Origin: Gammaproteobacteria bacterium
GTDB lineage: Bacteria > Pseudomonadota > Gammaproteobacteria > Burkholderiales > Nitrosomonadaceae
Length of the DNA stretch: 33,367 nt
NCBI GenBank assembly: GCA_030431985.1
Contig: JAUIIB010000032.1
Location: 1 to 33,367, forward strand
Direction: 5' to 3'
The notes beneath the pieces were generated by a model. The model had not been told where the DNA came from, ran no database searches, and was given only the letters and a program-made list of their open reading frames with translations. A program made the position numbers and the translations under genes. Numbering within the stretch: the first letter of the stretch is position 1; every line of letters starts with the position of its first letter. Below, one piece after another: positions 1 to 6,720 of the stretch.

Positions 1-1238
1 TGTTCTTTTACCCCACCGGCCACCATACTACCCGTTCTTGGGTCTAAAGGTAATTGAGCCGAAATATGATTGTAGTGAGAAAAGGCGACTGTTTGCGTAG
101 ATAGCGAACTTTTTGGCGCACTGTCCGTATTGTTTGCTTCTATGATAAGCCCATGCCTGTCTTCAACAGCTTGTGGAGGTGTACCGTCTCCATGTGACAC
201 AACTGCCTCAATTTGTACCAAAGCATGCATCGGCAAAGCTGAAGCCGCAACAACCGTCCGCGCAGGTACATAGCCTAGCGTTCTGGCGATACCGGAGTCC
301 GGGAAGAACGTTGTGTAAACCTCGTTTACCGCATCAATATCCGAGAGGTTTTTAAGGAAAATAGTGATTCTAACAATATCGTCAAAAGGCACGTCGATAC
401 TTTCTAAAATTGCTTTGATATTTTTTAGACATTGCGTGGCCTGTTCCTTTACACCACCGGAAACAATTATTCCGGATTTAGGATCGATCGGTAATTGTGC
501 TGAAATATTATTGTAATGGGAAAAAGCGACAGTTTGTGTAGACACCATACTTATTGGCGCATTTTTTGTGTTTCTCGCAACTTTTGTAGGATAAGGTTTT
601 GGGTTTTTTGCAAATTTTCCAGGTGTACTTGGTATGCTTCTTAGAGCAGTCTCAGGCGGTTGGCTGCTTGAATAATCGAAAAAAACCTGATTGCCAAATT
701 TCATCTGATCACGCATAAAATTTCGAGCCTGATAATGGAATGCCATTTCACGCATAAAATTTCCAACCTGATATTCTGGTGTAGTGTACATGGGATCGAT
801 GGGTTCTTGTGGAGATGGCGGTGGATCTTCACTGGAAGGTGTACCTTCACCGTTTGAAACGAGCGCATCAATTTGCACTAAAGCATCCATGGGTAAAGCT
901 GCAACTGCGACCGTCGTTCGTGTGGGAACGTAGTTTTGGAAGAATGTTGCATAAACCGCGTCTACGGCGTCATTGTGAGCAATATTCTTAAGGAATACAG
1001 TGATTTTAACAACATCGTCCATAACATGGTCGATACTTTCTACAATTGTCTTGATATTTTTGAAGCACTGTTCCGCCTGCTCTTTAATACCACCAGCAAC
1101 TAGTTCACCAGTTCTTGGATCGATCGGTAATTGAGCTGAAAGATTATTGTAATGAGAAAAGGCAACTGTTTGTGTAGATACAGAGTTATTGGGTGCGCTT
1201 TCCGTGTTTCTTGAAAATTTTATGATACTGCCACTCAT
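1..1238 (-). CDS. Tandem RidA/YjgF-domain protein at the end of the carboxysome operon (3' end outside window)
   Basis: An uninterrupted minus-strand reading frame of 412 codons starts at 1238 and leaves the left edge without a stop. An AGGAG ribosome site lies about 9 bases before the ATG. It encodes three RidA (YjgF/YER057c/UK114) units: residues about 20-130, 230-350, and 378 to the edge. Each starts with the same block, STQTVAFSHYN, followed by SAQLP and then D-P-[RK]-[TS]-G. Units 1 and 2 keep the substrate-carboxylate Arg (R107 in PTR, R327 in PAR). Both have Gln (Q122, Q342) where I align the catalytic Glu120 of enteric RidA, working from memory. RidA proteins hydrolyse reactive enamine/imine intermediates, but many paralogues lack that Glu, so imine deaminase activity is doubtful. 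The linker at 131-215 is Pro-rich and holds a repeated NFMR[ED] motif. The gene starts 29 bp after mcdB on the same strand, so co-transcription is likely. Domain assignment is firm; function is unknown. Confidence 0.85.
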   Translation of the reverse strand, partial: MSGSIIKFSRNTESAPNNSVSTQTVAFSHYNNLSAQLPIDPRTGELVAGGIKEQAEQCFKNIKTIVESIDHVMDDVVKITVFLKNIAHNDAVDAVYATFFQNYVPTRTTVAVAALPMDALVQIDALVSNGEGTPSSEDPPPSPQEPIDPMYTTPEYQVGNFMREMAFHYQARNFMRDQMKFGNQVFFDYSSSQPPETALRSIPSTPGKFAKNPKPYPTKVARNTKNAPISMVSTQTVAFSHYNNISAQLPIDPKSGIIVSGGVKEQATQCLKNIKAILESIDVPFDDIVRITIFLKNLSDIDAVNEVYTTFFPDSGIARTLGYVPARTVVAASALPMHALVQIEAVVSHGDGTPPQAVEDRHGLIIEANNTDSAPKSSLSTQTVAFSHYNHISAQLPLDPRTGSMVAGGVKE

Positions 1239-1267
1239 ATCGATACTTCTCCTTTTTCGCTCACATT

Positions 1268-1630
1268 TCAGTCAGGCCAGATACGTACCAAATATTTCTT
1301 TTTCCAGAGAAGCTCCAGATCAACGGGATTCAGCAAATCTTGTTGATCTGCCAATTCAGTTAATGATGTGGACCCAGGTATGGCCTCTGAAATTATCTTT
1401 TCAGCTTTAGTACCAGTAGCTAACTTCTTTGTAGCAGCCTTATTGTCTCTATGTTTGCTGGCAGCCGGCTTTGCAGTTGTGTTCTTAGCTTTACGTGTAC
1501 TAGCAGCTGACGTTGTAGATTTTGTAGTAATCTTCTCGGATCTGTGCGTGTTGCTAGCTGGTTTTGTTGTTATATTCTTTGCTTTACGTGTACTGGCAGC
1601 TAATTTTTCAGCAAATATTTTTGTACTCAT
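1268..1630 (-). CDS. mcdB: McdB-like carboxysome positioning adaptor
   Basis: This 120-residue protein is Lys/Ala/Thr-rich and low-complexity for its first ~85 residues. It ends in a short conserved-looking tail with a Trp near the C-terminus (RIWPD). Its start codon overlaps the mcdA stop (ATGA), implying translational coupling. Alpha-McdB proteins are small, intrinsically disordered partners of McdA that coat carboxysomes and carry a near-terminal Trp (family knowledge). The disordered part consists of two ~31-residue tandem copies, each starting AASTRKAKN, so it grew by internal duplication. The call rests on position, size, composition and the terminal Trp, because McdB sequences diverge too fast for a motif match. 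It could be another basic disordered protein. Confidence 0.65.
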   Translation of the reverse strand: MSTKIFAEKLAASTRKAKNITTKPASNTHRSEKITTKSTTSAASTRKAKNTTAKPAASKHRDNKAATKKLATGTKAEKIISEAIPGSTSLTELADQQDLLNPVDLELLWKKKYLVRIWPD

Positions 1631-2265
1631 GAAACGAGCACCTCGTCAATAATATTATTCATCTCTTCAGATGCGAATTGTCCACGATGACCGAGATCAT
1701 AAACACTGCATCCCTCCAAAGCTGCCGTCCGGTAGCTTGCTCTGCGTCTAAGCCGATGACGCAATACTGGAATATTAATTTCCTGCAATGCATCATCCAT
1801 CCCTCGGGACATTGCACTTCTAGGTTCCATTTGATTGAGTACAACAAATGCTGATATTGTTGGATTTACTTGCCGTATCCGTTTTATTAATTCCTCAATA
1901 CGGGTACTTGCCCACAAGTCCATTGGTGATGGCAATAGAGGTATCAGGAGTACCTGAGAAATCTCCATTGCGCTCAGTGTAGCATCTGATTTAATCTCAG
2001 GCGGGCAGTCAATTACGATAAAATCAAACTCAGTTTGTAATTGTATTATCTGTTTTTTTATTTCATCTTCCGCTACAACTACTTTAGCCGGAAATTCCCG
2101 TTGTGAATCAGAAAGCGCTACCCACATAGTTGCTGATCTTTGTGGGTCTGCATCAACGACTATACAGCTTCCCCTGCGCGTTAAACCAGCAGCCATGTTC
2201 ATTGCTAAGGTTGTCTTACCGACGCCTCCTTTTTGGTTAGCAATTGCAATCACGCCTATATCCAT
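1627..2265 (-). CDS. mcdA: McdA, ParA-family ATPase that positions carboxysomes
   Basis: ParA/MinD ATPase with a deviant Walker A KGGVGKT at residues 12-18 and a VDADPQ switch-I motif. A Walker B-like VIDCPPE lies in the middle. Such ATPases bind the nucleoid when ATP-loaded and, with McdB, space carboxysomes along it. I chose the ATG at 2265, giving 212 residues that begin MDIGVIAIANQ, directly before the P-loop strand. An upstream ATG at 2298 would add 11 residues and overlap the acRAF end. Neither has a strong Shine-Dalgarno. The gene lies between acRAF and mcdB, as in known alpha-carboxysome loci, and shares an ATGA overlap with mcdB. Confidence 0.85.
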   Translation of the reverse strand: MDIGVIAIANQKGGVGKTTLAMNMAAGLTRRGSCIVVDADPQRSATMWVALSDSQREFPAKVVVAEDEIKKQIIQLQTEFDFIVIDCPPEIKSDATLSAMEISQVLLIPLLPSPMDLWASTRIEELIKRIRQVNPTISAFVVLNQMEPRSAMSRGMDDALQEINIPVLRHRLRRRASYRTAALEGCSVYDLGHRGQFASEEMNNIIDEVLVS

Positions 2266-2275
2266 ATGCTGTAAT

Positions 2276-2539
2276 TTAAGTAGGATCAATGAGTTCATCT
2301 ACGCGTTGCGCAAATGTTTTTTCCTCTTCACTGAGCTCTTTGTCATTACTTGCGTATACGGTAATATTTGCATAGTCAGACCCAAAACTAATATCAGGAT
2401 AATATTCCGTTTCCTCAGATAAGTCAGCTAGACGGTCGAGGAAGACACGAAGATTGTTATAATTGTCAAATTGGAATCGTCTGAATAGACTGGGGGGATG
2501 GTCTTTGCGAACCCAGAGCTGTTCTCTTTCTTTATCCAT
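2276..2539 (-). CDS. acRAF: acRAF, pterin dehydratase-like RuBisCO assembly factor
   Basis: An 87-residue protein with the fold signature of pterin-4a-carbinolamine dehydratases. Its central region reads LADLSEETEYYPDISFGSDY and is followed by an ITVYAS strand. In alpha-carboxysome operons this PCD-like protein is a RuBisCO assembly chaperone and not a pterin enzyme. The usual PCD catalytic His cluster is not evident, which fits the chaperone role. The gene starts 30 bp after csoS1 and is followed by mcdA, the expected order. Family assignment is from recall of acRAF sequences. Confidence 0.8.
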   Translation of the reverse strand: MDKEREQLWVRKDHPPSLFRRFQFDNYNNLRVFLDRLADLSEETEYYPDISFGSDYANITVYASNDKELSEEEKTFAQRVDELIDPT

Positions 2540-2569
2540 TTTAGGTTACATAACTATCGCGTTTACCAA

Positions 2570-2890
2570 TTACATCCGGGCAGGTCTAGTTACATCCGAT
2601 GCTTTAGCCGGTAATATCTGTTCAACTTCAGAATGTGGACGCGCAATAATGTGTGCGGCAGCCAAGCCATCTCCCACACGTTCACAAGCATCTGCGCCTG
2701 CACGAACTGCTGCATTGACAGCACCCGTTTCTCCGCGAACCAAAACCGTGACATAACCACCGCCAACATACTGACGGCCAATAAGGCGAACCTCTGAAGC
2801 TTTGGTCATAGCATCAGCTGCCTCAATTGCCGGAACCAGACCACGCGTTTCTATCATCCCTAATGCTATTCCCATTTTTTCATTTGGCAT
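2570..2890 (-). CDS. csoS1B: CsoS1 carboxysome shell hexamer protein with C-terminal tail (CsoS1B-like)
   Basis: A single BMC-domain protein of 106 residues whose core (GIALGMIETRGLVPAIEA through HSEVEQIL) is nearly identical to the other two CsoS1 copies here. It forms the hexameric facets of the shell. It differs by a 13-residue C-terminal extension, PAKASDVTRPARM, after the shared core. Halothiobacillus CsoS1B also carries a short tail, so this is probably the equivalent paralogue. The ATG is preceded by GCAGGAG. It is the last shell gene before acRAF and sits about 100 bp after csoS4B; that gap is homologous to the one between the csoS4B remnant and the csoS1 at 3897-4178. Confidence 0.9.
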   Translation of the reverse strand: MPNEKMGIALGMIETRGLVPAIEAADAMTKASEVRLIGRQYVGGGYVTVLVRGETGAVNAAVRAGADACERVGDGLAAAHIIARPHSEVEQILPAKASDVTRPARM

Positions 2891-2988
2891 TTCTATTCTC
2901 CTGCTTTCAAAGTTAAATCGTTAAATCAGTTAATATTTATTATGAATCTCGGTATCGATACCGGAATGCTGGTTTTTTCTGGCTGAAT

Positions 2989-3243
2989 TTACCAATCTTC
3001 TTCACTCCAATGATCAATGATCCCGCCAATAGTAAGGTCAGTGGTGATCTTCGGATTATCAAGAGCCAACCTAGCGGCAGATGTTGCAATAGTGATGACA
3101 AAATCACCCGGCTTGCAGCCGATAGGGTCTACTGCTACTTCTAACTTGCCTGAGGCATTTTCAACAACACGCAATGATTTGGTAGCTAACCCAGAATGGC
3201 GTTTTGTTATAACCAGATCTCGTACTACACGTTGTATATCCAT
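2989..3243 (-). CDS. csoS4B: CsoS4B pentameric vertex protein
   Basis: An 84-residue EutN/CcmL-family (BMC-P) protein that forms pentamers capping the shell vertices. It has the family patterns AVDPIGCKPGDFV and ATSAARLAL, and ends TIGGIIDHWSEEDW. It starts 8 bp after the second csoS4A. Its sequence is clearly distinct from the two CsoS4A proteins, so it is the B paralogue. It is the only intact csoS4B; a second copy survives only as a remnant at 4272-4327. Confidence 0.9.
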   Translation of the reverse strand: MDIQRVVRDLVITKRHSGLATKSLRVVENASGKLEVAVDPIGCKPGDFVITIATSAARLALDNPKITTDLTIGGIIDHWSEEDW

Positions 3244-3251
3244 GAGTATTA

Positions 3252-3521
3252 TTACTTTCGTCCACTTTCCGAATCATCGTCCCAATAGTCAATAATGCCG
3301 ACTATTGTGAAATCACTGGGATAATCGTTGCTGCCCGCCGCAGTCCGGGCAGCTGAGCTACCTACAATGATAACCCAGTCACCATCTCTGCATCCGACTG
3401 GATCAACAGCCACCTGTTTAGTGGTGCTTCCTCTTTCTCTGACTACCTGCAAACCAAGGGTTCCCAGCTGGCCAACACGTGAGGTAGCGACTAATGTTGT
3501 TTCTACCTGACAGATTTTCAT
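3252..3521 (-). CDS. csoS4A: CsoS4A pentameric vertex protein, second copy
   Basis: An 89-residue BMC-P protein (EutN/CcmL fold) with the core GDWVIIVGSSAARTAAGSND and the C-terminus GIIDYWDDDSESGRK. It differs from the copy at 4336-4605 at only about ten positions, nearly all in the first half, and the last ~40 residues are identical. The leader before its ATG also matches that of the other copy (AATGACTTAATCAT). This indicates a segmental duplication. It is followed by intact csoS4B and csoS1B, so this block is the complete member of the duplicated pair. No strong Shine-Dalgarno is visible, so expression may depend on read-through from csoS1. Confidence 0.9.
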   Translation of the reverse strand: MKICQVETTLVATSRVGQLGTLGLQVVRERGSTTKQVAVDPVGCRDGDWVIIVGSSAARTAAGSNDYPSDFTIVGIIDYWDDDSESGRK

Positions 3522-3553
3522 TGCATTGATAATGACTTAATCATTTACGAAGT

Positions 3554-3850
3554 TTACAGTATCTGTTCAACTTCAGAATGTGGACGCGCAATAATGTGTG
3601 CGGCAGCCAAACCATCTCCCACACGTTCACAAGCATCGGCGCCGGCACGGACTGCTGCATTGACAGCACCCGTTTCTCCGCGAACCAAAACCGTGACATA
3701 ACCGCCGCCAACAAACTCCCGGCCAATGAGACGAACCTCTGAAGCTTTGGTCATAGCATCAGCTGCTTCAATTGCTGGAACCAGTCCACGTGTTTCTATC
3801 ATTCCTAATGCTATTCCCATTTTTTCACTTGTTGTATTTTCGGTTGCCAT
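3554..3850 (-). CDS. csoS1A: CsoS1 carboxysome shell hexamer protein
   Basis: A BMC-domain facet protein of 98 residues, beginning MATENTTSEKMGIALG and ending at HSEVEQIL without a tail. The start has an AGGAG site about 8 bases upstream. The core is almost identical in protein and DNA to the flanking CsoS1 genes, so A/C assignment is arbitrary. It differs in its N-terminal 9 residues and in REFVGGG where the neighbours have RQ[FY]VGGG. It lies between the two csoS4A-containing blocks. Confidence 0.9.
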   Translation of the reverse strand: MATENTTSEKMGIALGMIETRGLVPAIEAADAMTKASEVRLIGREFVGGGYVTVLVRGETGAVNAAVRAGADACERVGDGLAAAHIIARPHSEVEQIL

Positions 3851-3896
3851 ATTTTAACTCCTGATAAAAATCTAAGCGTGCCAATGTAAATGAAGC

Positions 3897-4178
3897 TTAC
3901 AGTATCTGTTCAACTTCAGAATGTGGACGCGCAATAATGTGTGCGGCAGCCAAACCATCTCCCACACGTTCACAAGCATCGGCGCCTGCACGAACTGCTG
4001 CATTGACAGCACCCGTTTCTCCGCGAACCAAAACCGTGACATAACCGCCGCCAACAAATTGTCGGCCAATGAGACGAACTTCTGAGGCCTTGGTCATAGC
4101 ATCAGCTGCCTCTATCGCCGGAACCAGACCACGTGTTTCTATCATTCCTAATGCTATTCCCATTTTTTCACTTGGCAT
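3897..4178 (-). CDS. csoS1C: CsoS1 carboxysome shell hexamer protein
   Basis: A 93-residue BMC-domain facet protein. I start it at the ATG at 4178 (MPSEKMGIALG), which has AGGAGG about 7 bases upstream and matches its paralogues. An in-frame ATG 13 codons earlier would add an unrelated peptide made from the Shine-Dalgarno region. DNA identity with the csoS1 at 2570-2890 extends upstream past the ribosome site into the csoS4B region, marking them as copies of the same duplicated block. It ends HSEVEQIL without the tail seen in the 2570-2890 copy. Confidence 0.9.
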   Translation of the reverse strand: MPSEKMGIALGMIETRGLVPAIEAADAMTKASEVRLIGRQFVGGGYVTVLVRGETGAVNAAVRAGADACERVGDGLAAAHIIARPHSEVEQIL

Positions 4179-4271
4179 TTCAATCCTCCTGCTTTCAAAG
4201 TTAAATTGTTGAATCAATTAATGTTTATCATAAATTTCGGCATCAATACCGGAATGCTTGTTTATTGCTGA

Positions 4272-4327
4272 ATTTACAAATATTGTTTTGTTGTAACTTA
4301 ATCTCGTACTATACGTTGACTATCCAT
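4272..4327 (-). pseudogene. csoS4B: csoS4B remnant (internal deletion)
   Basis: The ATG at 4327 opens MDSQRIVRD followed by TAA, matching the intact CsoS4B start MDIQRVVRD. A few more bases align (GTTACAACAAAAC versus GTTATAACAAAAC). The sequence then jumps to the region around the csoS4B stop (TGTAAATTCAGC versus GGTAAATTCAGC) and continues into the same ~95-bp spacer before csoS1. About 200 bp of coding sequence has been lost and a stop now follows codon 9. This is a clear deletion derivative and encodes no vertex protein. Confidence 0.85.
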
Positions 4328-4335
4328 GAATATGC

Positions 4336-4605
4336 TTACTTTCGTCCACTTTCCGAATCATCGTCCCAATAGTCAATAATGCCGACTATCGTAAAATCAC
4401 TGGGATAATCGTTACTACCGGCCGCAGTCCGGGCAGCTGAGCTGCCTACAATGATGACCCAATCACCTTCCTTACATCCGACTGGATCAACTGCCACCTG
4501 CTTGCTGGAACTGCCTCTTTCCCTAACCACCAACAAACGACGGGTACCCAGCTGGCCAATACGTGATGTGGCGACTAATGTTTTTTCTACCTGACAGATT
4601 TTCAT
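4336..4605 (-). CDS. csoS4A: CsoS4A pentameric vertex protein, first copy
   Basis: An 89-residue BMC-P (EutN/CcmL) protein that caps shell vertices, nearly identical to the copy at 3252-3521. It starts 45 bp after csoS2, at the place where csoSCA would normally intervene. It is followed by the csoS4B remnant, so this block supplies only the A-type vertex protein. The leader carries no clear Shine-Dalgarno but is conserved between the two copies. Confidence 0.9.
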   Translation of the reverse strand: MKICQVEKTLVATSRIGQLGTRRLLVVRERGSSSKQVAVDPVGCKEGDWVIIVGSSAARTAAGSNDYPSDFTIVGIIDYWDDDSESGRK

Positions 4606-4650
4606 TGTATTGATAATGACTTAATCATCTAATTCGTTATAAAAAATTTA

Positions 4651-6660
4651 TTACCCCCGTCCTCCGCCAGACACAGTAATGGGAACAGACGCCTTGGGTG
4701 ACCAACCGACCTCTCCTGTAACATGGTGCGTAGGCTCAGGATGGGTGCCTTTACCTTTGAACCTTCCCGCGCCGGCCCAGGCATGCGATTTACCTGTACG
4801 CTGGCTGGGGTTACGTTCAGCAGCAATATGTCCTTCAGTGCCGGTAACGTTATCTTTTGTTGTCCAAGCACTACCTGTAATCGTTATACCCTCGACGCGT
4901 CCTTCTCCCGTTACACGCGAATTGCCTTTAATGGCTTCGACATTTTGTCTCGGATTAAAATGAAATTCCTGATTGCCGGTAATCTTACCTTCACCAGCAG
5001 AAAATGTGCCTGTAATCCTACTTTCTGCAGTCGGCGCATTGATGACATCTGTACCGGCGCGCTCATGATATTCACGCTGAGGTGGGTGTACACTGAAACT
5101 CCTATTTATTTTTTTAATACGTTCCATAACATCCATTCTTTCACTTCCTTTAGGATCGGCCTGGTAGTAGAGTGAGCCCGTTATGTCACGATCACCGCCA
5201 CGCTGCGTACCCGTTACATGGTCGGTATTAGATACCGCATCACCACTAATATAATTAACTGATTTTGATGAAATTCGTCTTTCCATCTTTTCTTCATCTT
5301 CAGTGGAACAAGCGTTTTGATACTGATTTGGCCCGACATAGGGTGTGCCGGTAATGACATCACATAGGCCTTGCTCATCTCCGGTTACACGCGAATTGTG
5401 CTCAACGTCCACACCTGTTACACGCTGGTTGCCCCATGTTTCGGCTTCTATTGTTTCTCTGTTACCAGCGGCGACGGAAGGTTTCCCGCAATGCGTTGTA
5501 TATTGTTCAGTCCCGAAACTTTCTGTTCCGGAAATATCCTGGCAAAGACCATCGTTCACAGTGCCGGTAATGTTTCCGTGTCCACGTATCCTCTGACCAG
5601 TTTGCGTTCCGGTTGTGCGGTTTCCGTGCAACGTGTGGCTGATACCAACTTTTAATGCATGATGTTGACTTGCTCCGGTCTCGCATAACGGCTGTTTCTC
5701 AGCCGGCATCAGATATTGGTCACCAGTAATGTCGTGACAGGAACCGCTTTCGTCACCTGTGGTTAATTGACTTCGGCCCACCGCTGTACCCGTAATGGCA
5801 TGACCGCCTATTGTTTCCTCTTTTTTATATTCAGTAACGCGATTACGGGAACCGACTGATTTGATAGAGCGTCCAAGGTTGGTGCCAAACACAGTATGTC
5901 CATGCGGATCATTTTGACGCTGGAACTGCATCTGCGAATAACTTTCCTGTTCTCTACGCTGCAATAAATCGTCTGTAAGCTCCTGATCAGATTCTCCAGT
6001 AATACGCAGAGCAGGGTTGGATTCATCGCCGGTAATGTTTATCTTACTGCGTACTTGGGATCCTGTAATAACTTGTCCTGCTGGTGTTTTGCTCGCACCG
6101 ACTTTAATTCCTCCCTCACGCGGGTTGTAACCAAATTCTGTTCCAATATACTGGTTGCCAGTAACCTGCAAAGCAGATCCATGTTCATTACCAGTGACAT
6201 TTTCCTTGTGGCCGATTCTGACTCCGGTTACTTTGTGACCAGCATAGCTTTTACTTTCAGCTACTTTGGGTGGATACTGTACCGGGCTAGCATGACGCAA
6301 ACGTCCGCATGGTCTTGTTTTTGTACCGTTTTGGTTTTGACCTGAGCCTGTTGATACAGAAGCTTGAGGCTTAAGTATTGCGCCTTTACCTTGAATTAAT
6401 TTATCACGTCGCGCGCGCGATGCATCGCGGCCTGTTAAAACTGTTGTTGTTGCGGCAACATTTAATTTCGATTCCGAAGTAGCAGGGGCAGTTTCAGATG
6501 GCAATGCTTCAGCAGATACAGTCGTTTTTCTACCGTCATGCCGACCCACGCGTACACGCTCTTTCGCGGGTGGCAATCCTGCTTTTCCACTCACTAATTG
6601 ACTACGTCGCATACGCGATGCATTACGTCCGGTTAGAACGTTTAGATTGGTTTCTGACAT
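4651..6660 (-). CDS. csoS2: CsoS2, carboxysome scaffold linking RuBisCO and shell
   Basis: A 669-residue, highly disordered, repeat-rich protein. The N-terminal region has two RuBisCO-binding repeats of the R-x(5)-RR-x(5)-GK type (about residues 12-26 and 77-92); Halothiobacillus CsoS2 has four, so this domain is short. The middle region carries about six M-repeats built from paired [VI]TG motifs (about 140-505), four of them with Cys residues as in redox-sensitive M-repeats. The C-terminal region (about 520-669) has further TG repeats and ends HVTGEVGWSPKASVPITVSG, the shell-anchoring C-terminal peptide type. The start has GGAG about 10 bases upstream. The gene lies between cbbS and csoS4A. 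An A7 run at codons 516-518 may permit a -1 frameshift to a ~519-residue short form. Confidence 0.95.
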   Translation of the reverse strand: MSETNLNVLTGRNASRMRRSQLVSGKAGLPPAKERVRVGRHDGRKTTVSAEALPSETAPATSESKLNVAATTTVLTGRDASRARRDKLIQGKGAILKPQASVSTGSGQNQNGTKTRPCGRLRHASPVQYPPKVAESKSYAGHKVTGVRIGHKENVTGNEHGSALQVTGNQYIGTEFGYNPREGGIKVGASKTPAGQVITGSQVRSKINITGDESNPALRITGESDQELTDDLLQRREQESYSQMQFQRQNDPHGHTVFGTNLGRSIKSVGSRNRVTEYKKEETIGGHAITGTAVGRSQLTTGDESGSCHDITGDQYLMPAEKQPLCETGASQHHALKVGISHTLHGNRTTGTQTGQRIRGHGNITGTVNDGLCQDISGTESFGTEQYTTHCGKPSVAAGNRETIEAETWGNQRVTGVDVEHNSRVTGDEQGLCDVITGTPYVGPNQYQNACSTEDEEKMERRISSKSVNYISGDAVSNTDHVTGTQRGGDRDITGSLYYQADPKGSERMDVMERIKKINRSFSVHPPQREYHERAGTDVINAPTAESRITGTFSAGEGKITGNQEFHFNPRQNVEAIKGNSRVTGEGRVEGITITGSAWTTKDNVTGTEGHIAAERNPSQRTGKSHAWAGAGRFKGKGTHPEPTHHVTGEVGWSPKASVPITVSGGGRG
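5102..5115 (-). promoter_or_regulatory. Candidate -1 frameshift site in csoS2
   Basis: The coding strand reads ATT AAA AAA ATA AAT AGG at codons 515-520 of csoS2, with seven consecutive A residues (5115-5109). Slipping back one base on the run gives AAT AAA TAG, a stop within three codons, for a ~519-residue product that ends just before the C-terminal domain. Alpha-carboxysome CsoS2 is known to exist as a short form made by programmed -1 frameshifting. Position and outcome fit, but the heptamer is not a perfect X XXY YYZ site and I did not identify a downstream pseudoknot. Confidence 0.4.
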
Positions 6661-6720
6661 AACATTACTCCATTTATTGCCAAAAAATTTAAAAATTCTT
6701 GCGTATCGTTTGATCGATAA

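Noticed and set aside
1368..1652. 94-codon hydrophobic ORF opposite mcdB
   Set aside because: It arises from the Lys/Ala codons of mcdB read antisense; it looks like a membrane protein only for that reason.
4723..5175. 150-codon ORF opposite csoS2
   Set aside because: It is a shadow of the repeat-rich csoS2 coding frame with no family resemblance and no ribosome site.
4651..6660. CRISPR-like or satellite repeats in 4.6-6.7 kb
   Set aside because: The periodicity is from protein repeats of CsoS2; spacing and sequence are not CRISPR. No CRISPR array was seen in the window.
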